From assembly GCA_038243605.1 (NCBI GenBank), contig JBBSQX010000002.1:62001-126000 (forward strand): DNA of 64,000 bases. The letters run 5' to 3'. This DNA is from Terrimesophilobacter sp038243605. GTDB lineage: Bacteria; Actinomycetota; Actinomycetes; Actinomycetales; Microbacteriaceae. The notes under the pieces were generated by a model. It made no database searches and had not been told where the DNA came from. It worked only from the letters and a program-made list of their open reading frames with translations. Position numbers and translations under genes: made by a program. This document shows, piece by piece, positions 33,200-42,618 of this stretch; position 1 is the stretch's first letter, and every line of letters starts with the position of its first letter.

Positions 33200-34972
33200 A
33201 TGAGTACAACAACTGCACCCACGACATCGGCTCCTAACGCCCCGCAGCAACCCCAGCGTGGGTCAGGGGGAGGTAAAGACTTTGGGGCGTCTAAGGTGGG
33301 CTCCAAGGGCGACCTCATCGTCGACTGGATCACCACGACCGACCATAAAAAGATCGGTTATCTGTACCTGATCACGTCTTTCATTTACTTCTGCATCGGC
33401 GGAGTGATGGCGCTCATCATCCGAGCGCAGCTATTTGAGCCTGGATTGCAGTTGCTTCAGACGAAGGACCAGTACAACCAGCTCTTTACGATGCACGGAA
33501 CGATCATGTTGCTCATGTTCGCTACTCCGTTGTTCGCCGGCTTCGTCAACGTGCTCATGCCGTTGCAAATCGGTGCACCAGATGTTGCGTTCCCGCGGTT
33601 GAATGCGTTCGCATACTGGCTTTACAGCTTCGGTAGCCTGATCGCGGTCGCAGGCTTCCTTACCCCGCAGGGTGCAGCGTCGTGTGGATGGTTCGCGTAC
33701 GCGCCGCTCTCCGATACGACGTTCTCGCCCGGCGCAGGAGGAAACCTCTGGACGCTCGGATTAGCAATGAGTGGGTTCGGCACCATTTTGGGTGCGGTGA
33801 ACTTCATTACGACGATCATCACTCTTCGCGCACCAGGCATGACGATGTTCCGCATGCCAATCTTCACGTGGAACGCCATGGTGACGTCGATCTTGGTCAT
33901 CATGGTCTTCCCACCACTGGCTGCAGCACTGTTCGGGCTCGCGATCGACAGGATATTCGGGGGCCATATATACAACGTGGAAGCCGGCGGAGCGTTGCTC
34001 TGGCAACACTTATTCTGGTTCTTTGGGCATCCAGAGGTGTACATCATCGCGCTTCCGTTCTTCGGAATCGTTTCAGAGGTGTTCCCTGTCTTCAGCCGAA
34101 AGCCAATCTTCGGTTACAAGACGCTTGTGGGCGCCACCGTCGCGATCGCCGCGCTGTCGACCACTGTGTGGGCTCACCACATGTACGTCACCGGTTCAGT
34201 GCTTCTGCCCTTCTTCTCGCTCATGACGATGCTTATTGCCGTGCCGACTGGAGTGAAGATCTTCAACTGGCTTGGAACAATGTGGCGAGGCTCAATTACA
34301 TTTGAGGCCGCCATGCTCTGGGCGATCGGCTTCTTGGTGACCTTCACCTTCGGTGGTCTGACCGGTGTGATTATGGCGTCACCGCCACTGAACTTCCACA
34401 TCTCTGATACGTACTTCATCGTCGCGCACTTCCACTACGTGGTGTTCGGTACCGTCGTGTTTGCGATGTTCAGCGGATTCTATTTCTGGTGGCCAAAATG
34501 GACTGGCAAGATGCTCAACGAGCGACTTGGCAAAATACATTTCTGGCTGCTGTTCCTTGGCTTCCACACGACGTTCTTAATCCAGCACTGGCTGGGCGTC
34601 ATGGGTATGCCGAGGCGGTACGCAACCTATCAGCCCGAAGACGGCTTCGTGTGGATGAATCAGCTCTCAACGGTCGGGGCAATGCTGTTGGGCGTTTCTA
34701 TGATTCCGTTCCTCTACAACGTGTACATCACTGCGCGCAGGGCACCCAAGGTGACTGTTAATGACCCGTGGGGTTATGGTCGTTCCCTTGAGTGGGCAAC
34801 GTCATGCCCACCGCCGCGTCACAACTTCACGTCTATTCCACGTATTCGTTCGGAGTCTCCGGCCTTCGATCTGAACCACCCAGAGGCCGCAGAAATGCAG
34901 TACGGCATTGGCCCAGGAAAAGATGCTCCTGACACGCCAGTAATGGACCTCAGCGATGAGAAGGTGAAGTAG
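33200..34972 (+). CDS. ctaD: cytochrome c oxidase subunit I (CtaD)
   Basis: A 590-residue twelve-helix subunit with the haem a/a3-CuB site, which reduces oxygen and pumps protons. TMHGTIMLL holds a low-spin haem ligand; WFFGHPEVYIIALP contains the CuB His and the His-Tyr pair; WAHHMY gives two more CuB His, and HFHYVVFG the a3 and a ligands. The N-terminal 35 residues are polar and the C-terminal tail is cytoplasmic. It lies in the ctaC-ctaD-ctaF operon. Confidence 0.98.
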   Translation: MSTTTAPTTSAPNAPQQPQRGSGGGKDFGASKVGSKGDLIVDWITTTDHKKIGYLYLITSFIYFCIGGVMALIIRAQLFEPGLQLLQTKDQYNQLFTMHGTIMLLMFATPLFAGFVNVLMPLQIGAPDVAFPRLNAFAYWLYSFGSLIAVAGFLTPQGAASCGWFAYAPLSDTTFSPGAGGNLWTLGLAMSGFGTILGAVNFITTIITLRAPGMTMFRMPIFTWNAMVTSILVIMVFPPLAAALFGLAIDRIFGGHIYNVEAGGALLWQHLFWFFGHPEVYIIALPFFGIVSEVFPVFSRKPIFGYKTLVGATVAIAALSTTVWAHHMYVTGSVLLPFFSLMTMLIAVPTGVKIFNWLGTMWRGSITFEAAMLWAIGFLVTFTFGGLTGVIMASPPLNFHISDTYFIVAHFHYVVFGTVVFAMFSGFYFWWPKWTGKMLNERLGKIHFWLLFLGFHTTFLIQHWLGVMGMPRRYATYQPEDGFVWMNQLSTVGAMLLGVSMIPFLYNVYITARRAPKVTVNDPWGYGRSLEWATSCPPPRHNFTSIPRIRSESPAFDLNHPEAAEMQYGIGPGKDAPDTPVMDLSDEKVK

Positions 34973-34978
34973 CAAAAG

Positions 34979-35401
34979 ATGAAGACCAATGTTCACGTTT
35001 TTTGGATACTGGCAGCCTTCTTTTGGGCGTCGGCCATCTTGTACACGGTGTGGAGTCTTCTTGACTCCATGCACGGCAAAATCGAATGGGTAGGCACTCC
35101 CGCTCTGACACTCTGTGGTGCTTTGTTTGCGCTCATCGCCTTCTTCCTGCAGCGCGCGCACAAGGCACAGGGCGGCGAGCTTCCTGAAGACATCCTGACC
35201 GCCGACATCGATGATGGCGATACTGAGGTCGGGTTCTACAGCCCGTGGAGCTGGTGGCCGATGGTGCTGGCCAGCGGTGCGGCACTCGTCTTCTTGGGGA
35301 TTGCCATTGGACCATGGATTGCGTTTATCGGTGCTGCCGTGGCAGGCGTGAGTGTCGTGGGCTGGACATTCGAGTATTACCGCGGAAACTTCGGCCGATA
35401 G
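34979..35401 (+). CDS. ctaF: actinobacterial cytochrome c oxidase subunit IV (CtaF)
   Basis: A 140-residue protein with four transmembrane helices (about 7-27, 35-56, 88-107, 111-130) and FYSPWSWWP between pairs, the pattern of CtaF in the bcc-aa3 supercomplex. ATG 34979 follows ctaD after six bases. It has no catalytic residues and acts as an assembly or stability subunit. Confidence 0.93.
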   Translation: MKTNVHVFWILAAFFWASAILYTVWSLLDSMHGKIEWVGTPALTLCGALFALIAFFLQRAHKAQGGELPEDILTADIDDGDTEVGFYSPWSWWPMVLASGAALVFLGIAIGPWIAFIGAAVAGVSVVGWTFEYYRGNFGR

Positions 35402-35420
35402 AGGCCATGGGCCTCCTGTC

Positions 35421-35876
35421 ATGACGGGTAGCACTTCATTACCAGCGGCGCCGATGGTGAGGCGCGCGGAGCTGCGGGATGCGAGCGCTGTACGAGAGTT
35501 GCTCTCTCAGATGGGCCCTCTGTTCACTCCGGACCGCGATGTCTTTGACGCTGCTTACGCCGAGGTTCTTACTCAAGACGATGACCACCTTCTCTTTGTT
35601 GTCGACATCGACAAAATGGTCGTTGGTTACGCCCTGGCAACGATAGCCCGGCTTTTCTATACGAATGGTGACACCGCGCAAATTCACGAACTTGTCGTGG
35701 ACGAGTCCTCCCGTGGGCGAGGCGTCGGCAGTCAGCTCGTTACAGCTATCGAACGTGAATGCCTCGACCGGGGTGTCAAACAGTTGACGGTGGCGACCCT
35801 CAAGAGTGCAGCATTCTATGAGCGCCTGGACTACCGCTCCACAGCTGACTTTCTCAAGAAGCGCTTCGCCGAATAG
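35421..35876 (+). CDS. GNAT-family acetyltransferase
   Basis: A 151-residue GNAT protein. Motif A is seen as IHELVVDESSRGRGVGSQLVTAIERE with the acetyl-CoA R-G-x-G-x-G-type loop at about 97-102. Typical beta strands precede it. ATG 35421 is 19 bases after ctaF; ATG 35454 is the alternative. It may be co-transcribed with the oxidase genes but the substrate is unknown. It converges on qcrB across a strong hairpin. Confidence 0.85.
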   Translation: MTGSTSLPAAPMVRRAELRDASAVRELLSQMGPLFTPDRDVFDAAYAEVLTQDDDHLLFVVDIDKMVVGYALATIARLFYTNGDTAQIHELVVDESSRGRGVGSQLVTAIERECLDRGVKQLTVATLKSAAFYERLDYRSTADFLKKRFAE

Positions 35877-35937
35877 CCTGCGCGTTGCACCGTATCGCGC
35901 CAGACCCATCGCGCAAATAGCGAGTCCTCAAGCGATT

Positions 35938-35969
35938 CCCCTGCGTGCTCAACTAAGAGCATGCAGGGG
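35938..35969. terminator. bidirectional hairpin between GNAT and qcrB
   Basis: A 13-bp stem, cccctgcgtgctc (35938-35950) with gagcatgcagggg (35957-35969) and one G-T pair, around a six-base loop, lies between two convergent genes. T-runs on both sides are weak, so termination is inferred from position and stem strength. Confidence 0.7.
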
Positions 35970-35979
35970 ACGGTGTTCG

Positions 35980-37608
35980 CTAGTGGTGGTCGCCTTCGCC
36001 CGACTCGATTTCATCGCGTGTAGCGGGAGAGATTCTGTCTTCGAAGAACCAACGGGAAATGACTGCCCTAACGCGTTGCATTGGGCCAATCTTTCCGTGA
36101 GCATCTGGGCGCACCATAAGCGGCTTGTAGTCCAGGTAGTCGACCAGACGCCACCGCTCGTAATCACTGAGCTGCTTGTGGACCTCGTGGTACTCGCCTC
36201 CAGGTAGACGCACCATTCGTCCGGACTCGTATCCGTGAAGAGCGATCTCGCGATCCTTCTTCTGGAGTGAGAGGCATACGCGCTTGGTGACAAGGAAGGC
36301 AACAACCGGGGCAATGAACAGAAGTGCTTGCAAACTGTGCGTGACGCCCTCGATGGTGAGATGGAAGTGTGTCGCCAGAATGTCTGACGCGGCGGCAGCC
36401 CAAAGAACCGCGTAGAACGTCACTCCCGCAGCGCCGATTGACGTGCGCATCGGAGCGTTACGTGGGCGCTCAGCAATGTGATGCTCGCGCTTATCGCCGG
36501 TTATCCACGCTTCAAGGAATGGGTAGAACATGACGGCCCCGATGAAGAGACCGAGCACGAGCATCGGAATGAGCACGGAGAACGTCAAGGTGTAACCGCC
36601 CACGACGACTTCGAGGCCCGGCGGAATCAAGCGCAGCGCGCCGTCTGCAAACCCGATGTACCAGTCAGGCTGCGTGCCAGCCGAAATGGGGGAGGGGTCA
36701 TACGGCCCATAGTTCCAGATTGGGTTGATCGTGAAGAATGACGAGATGAGCACGATGGCACCAAAGACGACGAAGAAGAATCCACCGGCCTTCGCGGCAA
36801 AGTTCGGCATGATCGGTACGCCGACCACGTTGTTGTTCGTTCGACCAGGGCCCGCGTACTGCGTGTGCTTGTTGATCACCATGAGCAACAGGTGCAAGCC
36901 AAGAGCGGCGACGAGGATCGCAGGAATCAACAGAATGTGCAGTGAGTACAACCGTGGAACGATCACATTGCCGGGGAACTCGCCACCGAAAAGCAGGTAC
37001 GAGATCCAGGTTCCAGCTACCGGGATGCCCTTTACCATTCCATCGATAATGCGAAGGCCGTTACCAGAGAGAAGGTCATCTGGAAGCGAGTAGCCCGTAA
37101 AGCCCTCGGCCATCGCGAGGATGAAGAGCACAAATCCGATGACCCAATTGAGCTCGCGTGGCTTGCGGAACGACCCATTGAAGAACACTCGAAGCATGTG
37201 CAGCCCGATGGCAGCGATAAACAGCAACGCAGCCCAGTGGTGCACCTGGCGCATAAGCAAGCCACCACGGATGTCGAAGGTGATATCAAGACTCGACGCG
37301 TACGCCGCGGACATTTGAATGCCCTTGAGCCCCGCGTAGGAACCCTCGTACGTGACATGCGCCATGCTCGGCTCGAAGAAGAACGTGAGGAACGTGCCAG
37401 AAAGAAGGATGGCGATGAAGCTGTACAGCGCCACTTCGCCCAACATGAACGACCAGTGATCGGGAAAGATCTTGCGGCCAAGCTCTTTGGTGAGGCCGGA
37501 GATACTGGTGCGCTCGTCAATGTAATTGGCGGCGGCACTGGTGAACCGTGATCCCCGTGTTGACGCTACTGCTGGCGTCGGTGTTGCCGTATCCTGCGCG
37601 GTGGTCAT
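35980..37608 (-). CDS. qcrB: cytochrome bc complex cytochrome b subunit (QcrB)
   Basis: A 542-residue membrane subunit of the menaquinol:cytochrome c reductase. Eight or more helices are seen. The haem b ligands lie in VHHWAALLF and the helix with GLHMLRVFF, and in the second pair SLHILLIPA and GLHLLLMV. The Qo-site PDWYIGF and the extended C-terminal region beyond helix 8 are typical of actinobacteria. The start overlaps the qcrA stop (ATGA). Confidence 0.97.
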   Translation of the reverse strand: MTTAQDTATPTPAVASTRGSRFTSAAANYIDERTSISGLTKELGRKIFPDHWSFMLGEVALYSFIAILLSGTFLTFFFEPSMAHVTYEGSYAGLKGIQMSAAYASSLDITFDIRGGLLMRQVHHWAALLFIAAIGLHMLRVFFNGSFRKPRELNWVIGFVLFILAMAEGFTGYSLPDDLLSGNGLRIIDGMVKGIPVAGTWISYLLFGGEFPGNVIVPRLYSLHILLIPAILVAALGLHLLLMVINKHTQYAGPGRTNNNVVGVPIMPNFAAKAGGFFFVVFGAIVLISSFFTINPIWNYGPYDPSPISAGTQPDWYIGFADGALRLIPPGLEVVVGGYTLTFSVLIPMLVLGLFIGAVMFYPFLEAWITGDKREHHIAERPRNAPMRTSIGAAGVTFYAVLWAAAASDILATHFHLTIEGVTHSLQALLFIAPVVAFLVTKRVCLSLQKKDREIALHGYESGRMVRLPGGEYHEVHKQLSDYERWRLVDYLDYKPLMVRPDAHGKIGPMQRVRAVISRWFFEDRISPATRDEIESGEGDHH

Positions 37609-38675
37609 GAAGAACGCTCCCAGAAGCTCGGGCCGACGGGTTCGTAGAAACCGCTCCTGGCTACGAGGTAGCCCTGAGAGTTCACGGTGATGGGAAGTTG
37701 TGGAAGTGGTCGTTTAGCCGGCCCAAAGATAACCTTCGCTTCGTGGCTGATGTCAAACTGCGACTGATGGCACGGGCACAGCAAGTGGTGGGTGTGCTGC
37801 TCAGCGAGAGCAACGGGGCACCCAACGTGCGTGCAGATCTTTGAGTAGGCAACGATGCCCTGGTAATTCCAGTCTTCGCGGCCCTCTGACACGTGTAAGT
37901 CTTCTGGCTTGAGGCGCATCAGAAGCACGACGGCTTTCGCCTTCTCTTCAATGAAATCCTCAGCGCCCTCGAGGGTTTCGGGGATCACATGAAAAACAGA
38001 ACCCAAGGTGACATCCGACGCTTTGATAGGTGTGTTGGATGGATCCCGCATCAGACGTACATCTTTGTCCCAGAGAGTTTGCTTGAGCAAAGGCACAGGG
38101 TTTGCGGCTGGGGCAAGGTCACGGAACATGACGACGGCAGGCAGGGGAGCGACGACCATCGCACCAATCAAACTGCGACGAATGAGAGTGCGACGACCAA
38201 AGCCTGACTCTTCGTTCCCGAGGCGAAAGACTTCTAGCGCGGCGGCACGAGTTTCTTCTGATCCGCGAGTGGGATGACGATCTTCGACCCACTCGCCGTC
38301 TTTCATGAGGTTCTTCGCCCAGTAGATGGCACCAAGTCCGATGGCGAGAAGCGCAATGGAAATGCCAATGCCTAGGAGCATGTTGTTGATGCGCACCGAG
38401 GAAAGATTTCCGGGAACGATGGGGAAAATAATGTACGCGACGATCGCGAACACACTCGCGGCCATGGACAGCAGGAAGAAACCACCTACCCTGCGTTCAG
38501 CGGTCTTATCTTTGCGGGAGTCCATGTCGGTAGAGCGCGGGAAATGCGGAGGCATTCCCGGGTTCTCAAAGGCCCCAGAGGGAACGACCGCTGTGCCGGC
38601 AGAGACTTTGTGCGGCGTGACCGTGTCTAGTCCTGAGCCGGCAGCGGTGGCGTTCTCGCCGTCGTGCTGAGTCAT
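37605..38675 (-). CDS. qcrA: Rieske iron-sulfur subunit (QcrA)
   Basis: A 356-residue Rieske protein. Three N-terminal transmembrane helices (about 70-90, 100-120, 165-185) are typical of actinobacterial QcrA. The 2Fe-2S ligands are in CTHVGC and CPCHQSQFD near residues 280-305. It moves electrons from quinol to QcrC. It overlaps qcrB by four bases and follows qcrC in the ctaE-qcrC-qcrA-qcrB operon. Confidence 0.97.
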   Translation of the reverse strand: MTQHDGENATAAGSGLDTVTPHKVSAGTAVVPSGAFENPGMPPHFPRSTDMDSRKDKTAERRVGGFFLLSMAASVFAIVAYIIFPIVPGNLSSVRINNMLLGIGISIALLAIGLGAIYWAKNLMKDGEWVEDRHPTRGSEETRAAALEVFRLGNEESGFGRRTLIRRSLIGAMVVAPLPAVVMFRDLAPAANPVPLLKQTLWDKDVRLMRDPSNTPIKASDVTLGSVFHVIPETLEGAEDFIEEKAKAVVLLMRLKPEDLHVSEGREDWNYQGIVAYSKICTHVGCPVALAEQHTHHLLCPCHQSQFDISHEAKVIFGPAKRPLPQLPITVNSQGYLVARSGFYEPVGPSFWERSS

Positions 38676-38712
38676 TACATTCCCTTCAAACTTCTTGTGT
38701 CGTTGGGCGATA

Positions 38713-39519
38713 TCAATTGGGGCGTGCAGTGATCCAGATCGTCACACCGACGATCGCGCCAAGGCCGAAGATCCAGATAAAGAGGCCTTCTGAGACCGGA
38801 CCTATGCTACCCATGTCGAACCCACCGACCGATTCATTCGCTTCTTGGAACTTCAGGAAGCTGATGATGTCTGCCTTGTCTTGAGGGCTCAGGTTGGTCT
38901 CGTTGAAGACCGGCATGTTTTGTGGCCCGGTGATCATTGCCTCATAGACGTGACGTGCTTCAACTCCCTTGAGGGAGGGCGCCCACTTGCCTTCGGTAAG
39001 TGCGCCACCGGCCCCCGCAACGTTGTGGCACATTGCGCAGTTGATGCGGAAGAGTTCACCGCCGCGAGAAATGTCTGAGTCACCAGCGAGCCATTTCTCG
39101 TCAGGAACGGCCGGACCAGGTGCGAGGCTTGCAATATATGACGCAACACTGTCGATTTGTGTCTGGCTAAACTGAGCAGGCTTCTGAGCGCCTTGCGGGC
39201 CCTGGTATGCCAGAGGCATACGGCCTGTTGCCATCTGGAAGTCAACGGATGCGGCACCGACGCCGTACAGGCTTGGCCCTTCGGCCGTGCCCGCAGCTTC
39301 CATTCCATGGCACGAGGCGCAGTTGGCGGCGAAGAGCTTCTGGCCCTCTGTCTTCGACGTCTGCGAGGCAACAGATGTCTCTGCCGATGCGGTAGTGGTG
39401 AACAGCGCATACGCGCCACCCGTCGCCATAAGGCCGATAGTGATGAGAGCTATGGACGCGAGCGGATGGCGGCGTCCAGCCTTTCGACGCTGTGCGTCAG
39501 AAGAACGTTGAGTGCGCAT
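38713..39519 (-). CDS. qcrC: dihaem cytochrome c subunit (QcrC)
   Basis: A 268-residue protein with an N-terminal membrane anchor (about 19-45), two haem c motifs, CASCHG near residue 70 and CAMCHN near 163, and a C-terminal transmembrane helix (about 240-262). It replaces a soluble cytochrome c by carrying electrons directly to the CuA of CtaC in the supercomplex. It lies between ctaE and qcrA. Confidence 0.97.
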   Translation of the reverse strand: MRTQRSSDAQRRKAGRRHPLASIALITIGLMATGGAYALFTTTASAETSVASQTSKTEGQKLFAANCASCHGMEAAGTAEGPSLYGVGAASVDFQMATGRMPLAYQGPQGAQKPAQFSQTQIDSVASYIASLAPGPAVPDEKWLAGDSDISRGGELFRINCAMCHNVAGAGGALTEGKWAPSLKGVEARHVYEAMITGPQNMPVFNETNLSPQDKADIISFLKFQEANESVGGFDMGSIGPVSEGLFIWIFGLGAIVGVTIWITARPN

Positions 39520-39534
39520 TCTCTTCCAGATTTC

Positions 39535-40173
39535 CTATTTGAGTACGTAGATGATCAGGAATAGCCCGATCCAGACCACGTCAACGAAGTGCCAGTAGTA
39601 GGAGACGACGATGGCGCTCATCGCTTCCTTGTGAGTGAAGATCTTGACACTGAACGCACGCCCGATGACCAAAATGAAGGCAATGAGACCACCGATTACG
39701 TGCAATCCGTGAAAACCGGTGGTGATGTAGAACGCGCTACCGTACGAGTTCGAGCTGAGGCTGATGTGCTCAGAGACAAGGTTCGCGTACTCGAAAATCT
39801 GACCGATGACGAAGACAGAGCCCATGGCGTAAGTGAGGAAAAACCACTCAACCATTCCCCACTGGCTTGGCTTCCACCCGGTTGCTCGTGCTTGCAGCCG
39901 CTCTGCGGCGAAGACGCCGAATTGGCAGGTCACGGACGAGAGCACGAGGATGGTCGTGTTCGCCAGGGCATACCCGACATCAAGTTTTGCGGTTTCGTGC
40001 GCCCAAAGACCCGCCGATGTGGACCGTAGCGTGAAGTAGATCGCGAACAAGCCAGCAAAGAACATTACTTCGCTGCCAAGCCACACAATCGTTCCCACAG
40101 CTACGACACTCGGGCGGTTGACGACGGGTGCGCCGACGTTATGCGAGAGAGAGGTGCTGGTCACGCTTTCCAT
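39535..40173 (-). CDS. ctaE: cytochrome c oxidase subunit III (CtaE)
   Basis: A 212-residue protein with five transmembrane helices (GSEVMFFAGLFAIYFTLR, then FVIGQIFEYANL, FYITTGFHGLHVIGGL, SYYWHFVDVVWIGLF). These are the signature motifs of oxidase subunit III. I chose ATG 40173 because TAATAT lies eight bases upstream, giving a nearly leaderless mRNA; ATG 40203 would add ten residues and lie upstream of that promoter. It is the first gene of the qcr operon and divergent from trpD. Confidence 0.95.
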   Translation of the reverse strand: MESVTSTSLSHNVGAPVVNRPSVVAVGTIVWLGSEVMFFAGLFAIYFTLRSTSAGLWAHETAKLDVGYALANTTILVLSSVTCQFGVFAAERLQARATGWKPSQWGMVEWFFLTYAMGSVFVIGQIFEYANLVSEHISLSSNSYGSAFYITTGFHGLHVIGGLIAFILVIGRAFSVKIFTHKEAMSAIVVSYYWHFVDVVWIGLFLIIYVLK

Positions 40174-40181
40174 TATGGCCG

Positions 40182-40187
40182 ATATTA
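40182..40187 (-). promoter_or_regulatory. -10 element of the ctaE-qcrCAB operon
   Basis: TAATAT on the minus strand, eight bases before ATG 40173; it decides the start choice for ctaE. Confidence 0.5.
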
Positions 40188-40229
40188 CGTTCGGTTTTGC
40201 CATTCGGGCGGGCCAGTCTCGTCAAAAGA

Positions 40230-40235
40230 TAGGAT
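40230..40235 (+). promoter_or_regulatory. -10 element of trpD
   Basis: TAGGAT seven bases before GTG 40243, fitting a leaderless trpD mRNA. No Shine-Dalgarno sequence is seen. Confidence 0.5.
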
Positions 40236-40242
40236 CTTTGCT

Positions 40243-41295
40243 GTGTCTACCTCTTTTACTTGGCCCGAATTGCTCACAAACTTGCTCGAAGGCAAGGACC
40301 TCACTATTAGTGAAGCGTCGTGGTCGATGCGCCAGATCATGGCCGGAGAGGCGACACCGGCCCAGTTGGCGGCATTTCTCGTCGCCCTGAAATCGAAGGG
40401 CGAAACGGTGGGCGAGATCGTTGGATTTCGTGATGCGGTGCTCGAACACGCACGCCCGCTGACGTTGGATCCCATGGCGATTGACATTGTGGGCACCGGG
40501 GGAGACCGCTTCGGGACTGTCAATGTTTCGACGATGGCCTCGATTGTCGCTGCTTCTGCAGGCGCGCCAGTGATCAAACACGGAAATCGGGCCGCAAGCT
40601 CCACTTCCGGAGCCTCAGATGTGCTCGAGGCCCTAGGCATTCGCCTAGATCTCACGGAAGAGCGAGTGGCCAAAGTGTATGGCGAGGTGGGCATCACGTT
40701 TGTGTATGCAGCGCATTTTCACCCAGGATTTCGCCACGCAGGTGCGGTACGCAGCGAGATCGGTATTCCGACGGTGTTCAATTTTCTGGGCCCACTTTGC
40801 AATCCGGCGCGCTGTGAGGCAAATGCGGTAGGAGTAGCAGACGCATCCAAAATTCCGCTATTTGTCGGAGTATTTCAAACCAGGGGAGCGACAGCTCTCG
40901 TGTTCCGTGGCGACGACGGTCTCGATGAGTTGACAACCACCGGGCACAGCCACATTTGGGAAGTATCTCGCGGAGCGGTAACGGAGCACGACCTGGATCC
41001 GCTCGAGCTTGGAATTCCACGTGCGAGCTTGGATGACCTGCGTGGTGCTGATCCACAGCACAATGCCTCGGTAGCGCGCAGCGTGCTCGCTGGCGATGAG
41101 GGGCCAGTGAGAGACATTGTGTTGTTGAATGCTGCTGCGGGACTTGTGTCGTTTTCGCTCGCTCAAGATCCGACGGAGGCGCAGAGACCAATCGTGGCGC
41201 GATTTAAGGAGCAACTTCTCATTGCCACCGAAGCAATTGACTCTGGAGCGGCATCGAAGAAGTTGTCTGATTGGGTATCAGCGACACAGCGTTAG
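40243..41295 (+). CDS. trpD: anthranilate phosphoribosyltransferase
   Basis: A 350-residue enzyme of tryptophan synthesis that joins anthranilate and PRPP. GTGGDRFGTVNVSTMAS binds PRPP, KHGNRAASSTSGASDVLEALG is the anthranilate/PRPP region, and NFLGPLCNPA is conserved. GTG 40243 is chosen because a -10 lies seven bases upstream and the family N-terminus starts just here; the open frame further upstream crosses the ctaE start. It stands alone, away from other trp genes, a common actinobacterial situation. Confidence 0.94.
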   Translation: MSTSFTWPELLTNLLEGKDLTISEASWSMRQIMAGEATPAQLAAFLVALKSKGETVGEIVGFRDAVLEHARPLTLDPMAIDIVGTGGDRFGTVNVSTMASIVAASAGAPVIKHGNRAASSTSGASDVLEALGIRLDLTEERVAKVYGEVGITFVYAAHFHPGFRHAGAVRSEIGIPTVFNFLGPLCNPARCEANAVGVADASKIPLFVGVFQTRGATALVFRGDDGLDELTTTGHSHIWEVSRGAVTEHDLDPLELGIPRASLDDLRGADPQHNASVARSVLAGDEGPVRDIVLLNAAAGLVSFSLAQDPTEAQRPIVARFKEQLLIATEAIDSGAASKKLSDWVSATQR

Positions 41296-41312
41296 GTTCT
41301 CTCTGAGGAGCT

Positions 41313-42596
41313 CTACTGCGAGATCGGTCGAGTGGTGTAACCGAGTTGCCCGTACCAGTCTCGCACCGCTTGTCGTTGCGATTCATTGCAGGTATATCCG
41401 TAACCAATACTCACTTCCCAGTATTGACTGCTGTTCATCCAGACCGTGTGATCGAGGGTCCATCCGTCGAGGTAAGTCAGGGCGAAACAATCAGCCATCG
41501 TCTCGTGATCGCCATCGAACGCGGTCACCGCGATGTCTGTTGCCGTGGGATTTGTGAACTGCAGTACGTGAGCAAATTCGTGGTACGCAACCCCGGTACG
41601 CAGCCACTCATTCATGTATTCGTTTGAGTTGGAAGCAGCATCGAAATGGATCAGATAAGGATTGTCAGAAGTAACGCAGGCTAAGATGTTCTTTTTGCAG
41701 AGGGTGTCAGCATCCTCGATAATCGAGGCAATATGTCCTCCACCGAGTAGATCGACAACTGTCTCGTAAGTGGAGCCGGTTGCATTTGTTGAAGCCTCGG
41801 ATTCGGCATCTGAAAGCAGGGTCTCGAGGTCTCGTGTCGATGCCATCGCCGTCTCGGTATCTGCATCGAGCATCACGCCATCCCAGCGATGATCCCACGC
41901 TTGACGCGCTACAGACTCGTATTCGTCAGTCGGAACCATGTCAGCCATGAGCACGCCGTCAAATAGTTTTGCAGTGTCCATGAGGTCGTTCATGGCCAGA
42001 CCAAAGGTTTCTTTTTTGTCGATCAAGTCCTTTTGTTCTTGGATCTCGCGCTGTTGTTGCGAAATCCGAGCGTTTGCTGCACTCAATTGAATGACATTCA
42101 CCGCGACGAAAACCAACGCTACGGTCAGTCCAACACTCAACAGAATGATCGCAATGAGCTTTTCTACCGAACGCTTTGCCGGTGGTGTCGGCGGGTAGTA
42201 CCCACCCGGCGGGGTCGGTTGCATATGCGAAGGCATCGCAAAATCCTGAGGGGGAGTGGGGTGCGTATACGGCGCTGTGGCCGCGTACTGAACGGGAACT
42301 GCAGGGTATTGAGAAGGTGTCGCGTGCTCGAGAGGTGGTGTCGTGTGCCCCCCTGGGGTGACGTACCCACCTGGTGGGGTGAAGTCAACGGGTGGAGGCG
42401 TGGGCGCGTCCTGAGGAGGGTTGTGAGCAGGTGCCACGTGCTCACTTAGTGATGCTGGGTGCTCAATAGGTGCAGTTTGCTGCGTGCGCTGTGCTTGGGT
42501 CGGATAGCCAACAGGTGGAGGCGGCTGGATCTGTGACGGCGCAGGATTGCCCTCGGGGGGCGGGGGCAGCTCCGAGGCCGAATCAAGCGTTGACAT
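41313..42596 (-). CDS. proline-rich, membrane-anchored putative zinc metallopeptidase
   Basis: A 427-residue protein I do not recognise as a named family. Residues 1-140 are a disordered Pro/Thr/Gln-rich region (PPPP, TPPGGY repeats), about 146-170 one transmembrane helix, 172-195 a coiled coil (ISQQQREIQEQKDLIDKKE). The outer domain contains HEFAH (about 346-350), an HExxH zinc-protease motif, and DGDHETMADCF about 20 residues later, which could supply the third ligand. Four or more Cys suggest disulfides outside the membrane. ATG 42596 has GGGGAA eight bases upstream. It converges on trpD with a 17-base gap. Substrate and role are unknown. Confidence 0.65.
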   Translation of the reverse strand: MSTLDSASELPPPPEGNPAPSQIQPPPPVGYPTQAQRTQQTAPIEHPASLSEHVAPAHNPPQDAPTPPPVDFTPPGGYVTPGGHTTPPLEHATPSQYPAVPVQYAATAPYTHPTPPQDFAMPSHMQPTPPGGYYPPTPPAKRSVEKLIAIILLSVGLTVALVFVAVNVIQLSAANARISQQQREIQEQKDLIDKKETFGLAMNDLMDTAKLFDGVLMADMVPTDEYESVARQAWDHRWDGVMLDADTETAMASTRDLETLLSDAESEASTNATGSTYETVVDLLGGGHIASIIEDADTLCKKNILACVTSDNPYLIHFDAASNSNEYMNEWLRTGVAYHEFAHVLQFTNPTATDIAVTAFDGDHETMADCFALTYLDGWTLDHTVWMNSSQYWEVSIGYGYTCNESQRQAVRDWYGQLGYTTRPISQ

Positions 42597-42618
42597 TGCG
42601 CTAATTCCCCAACCTGAC

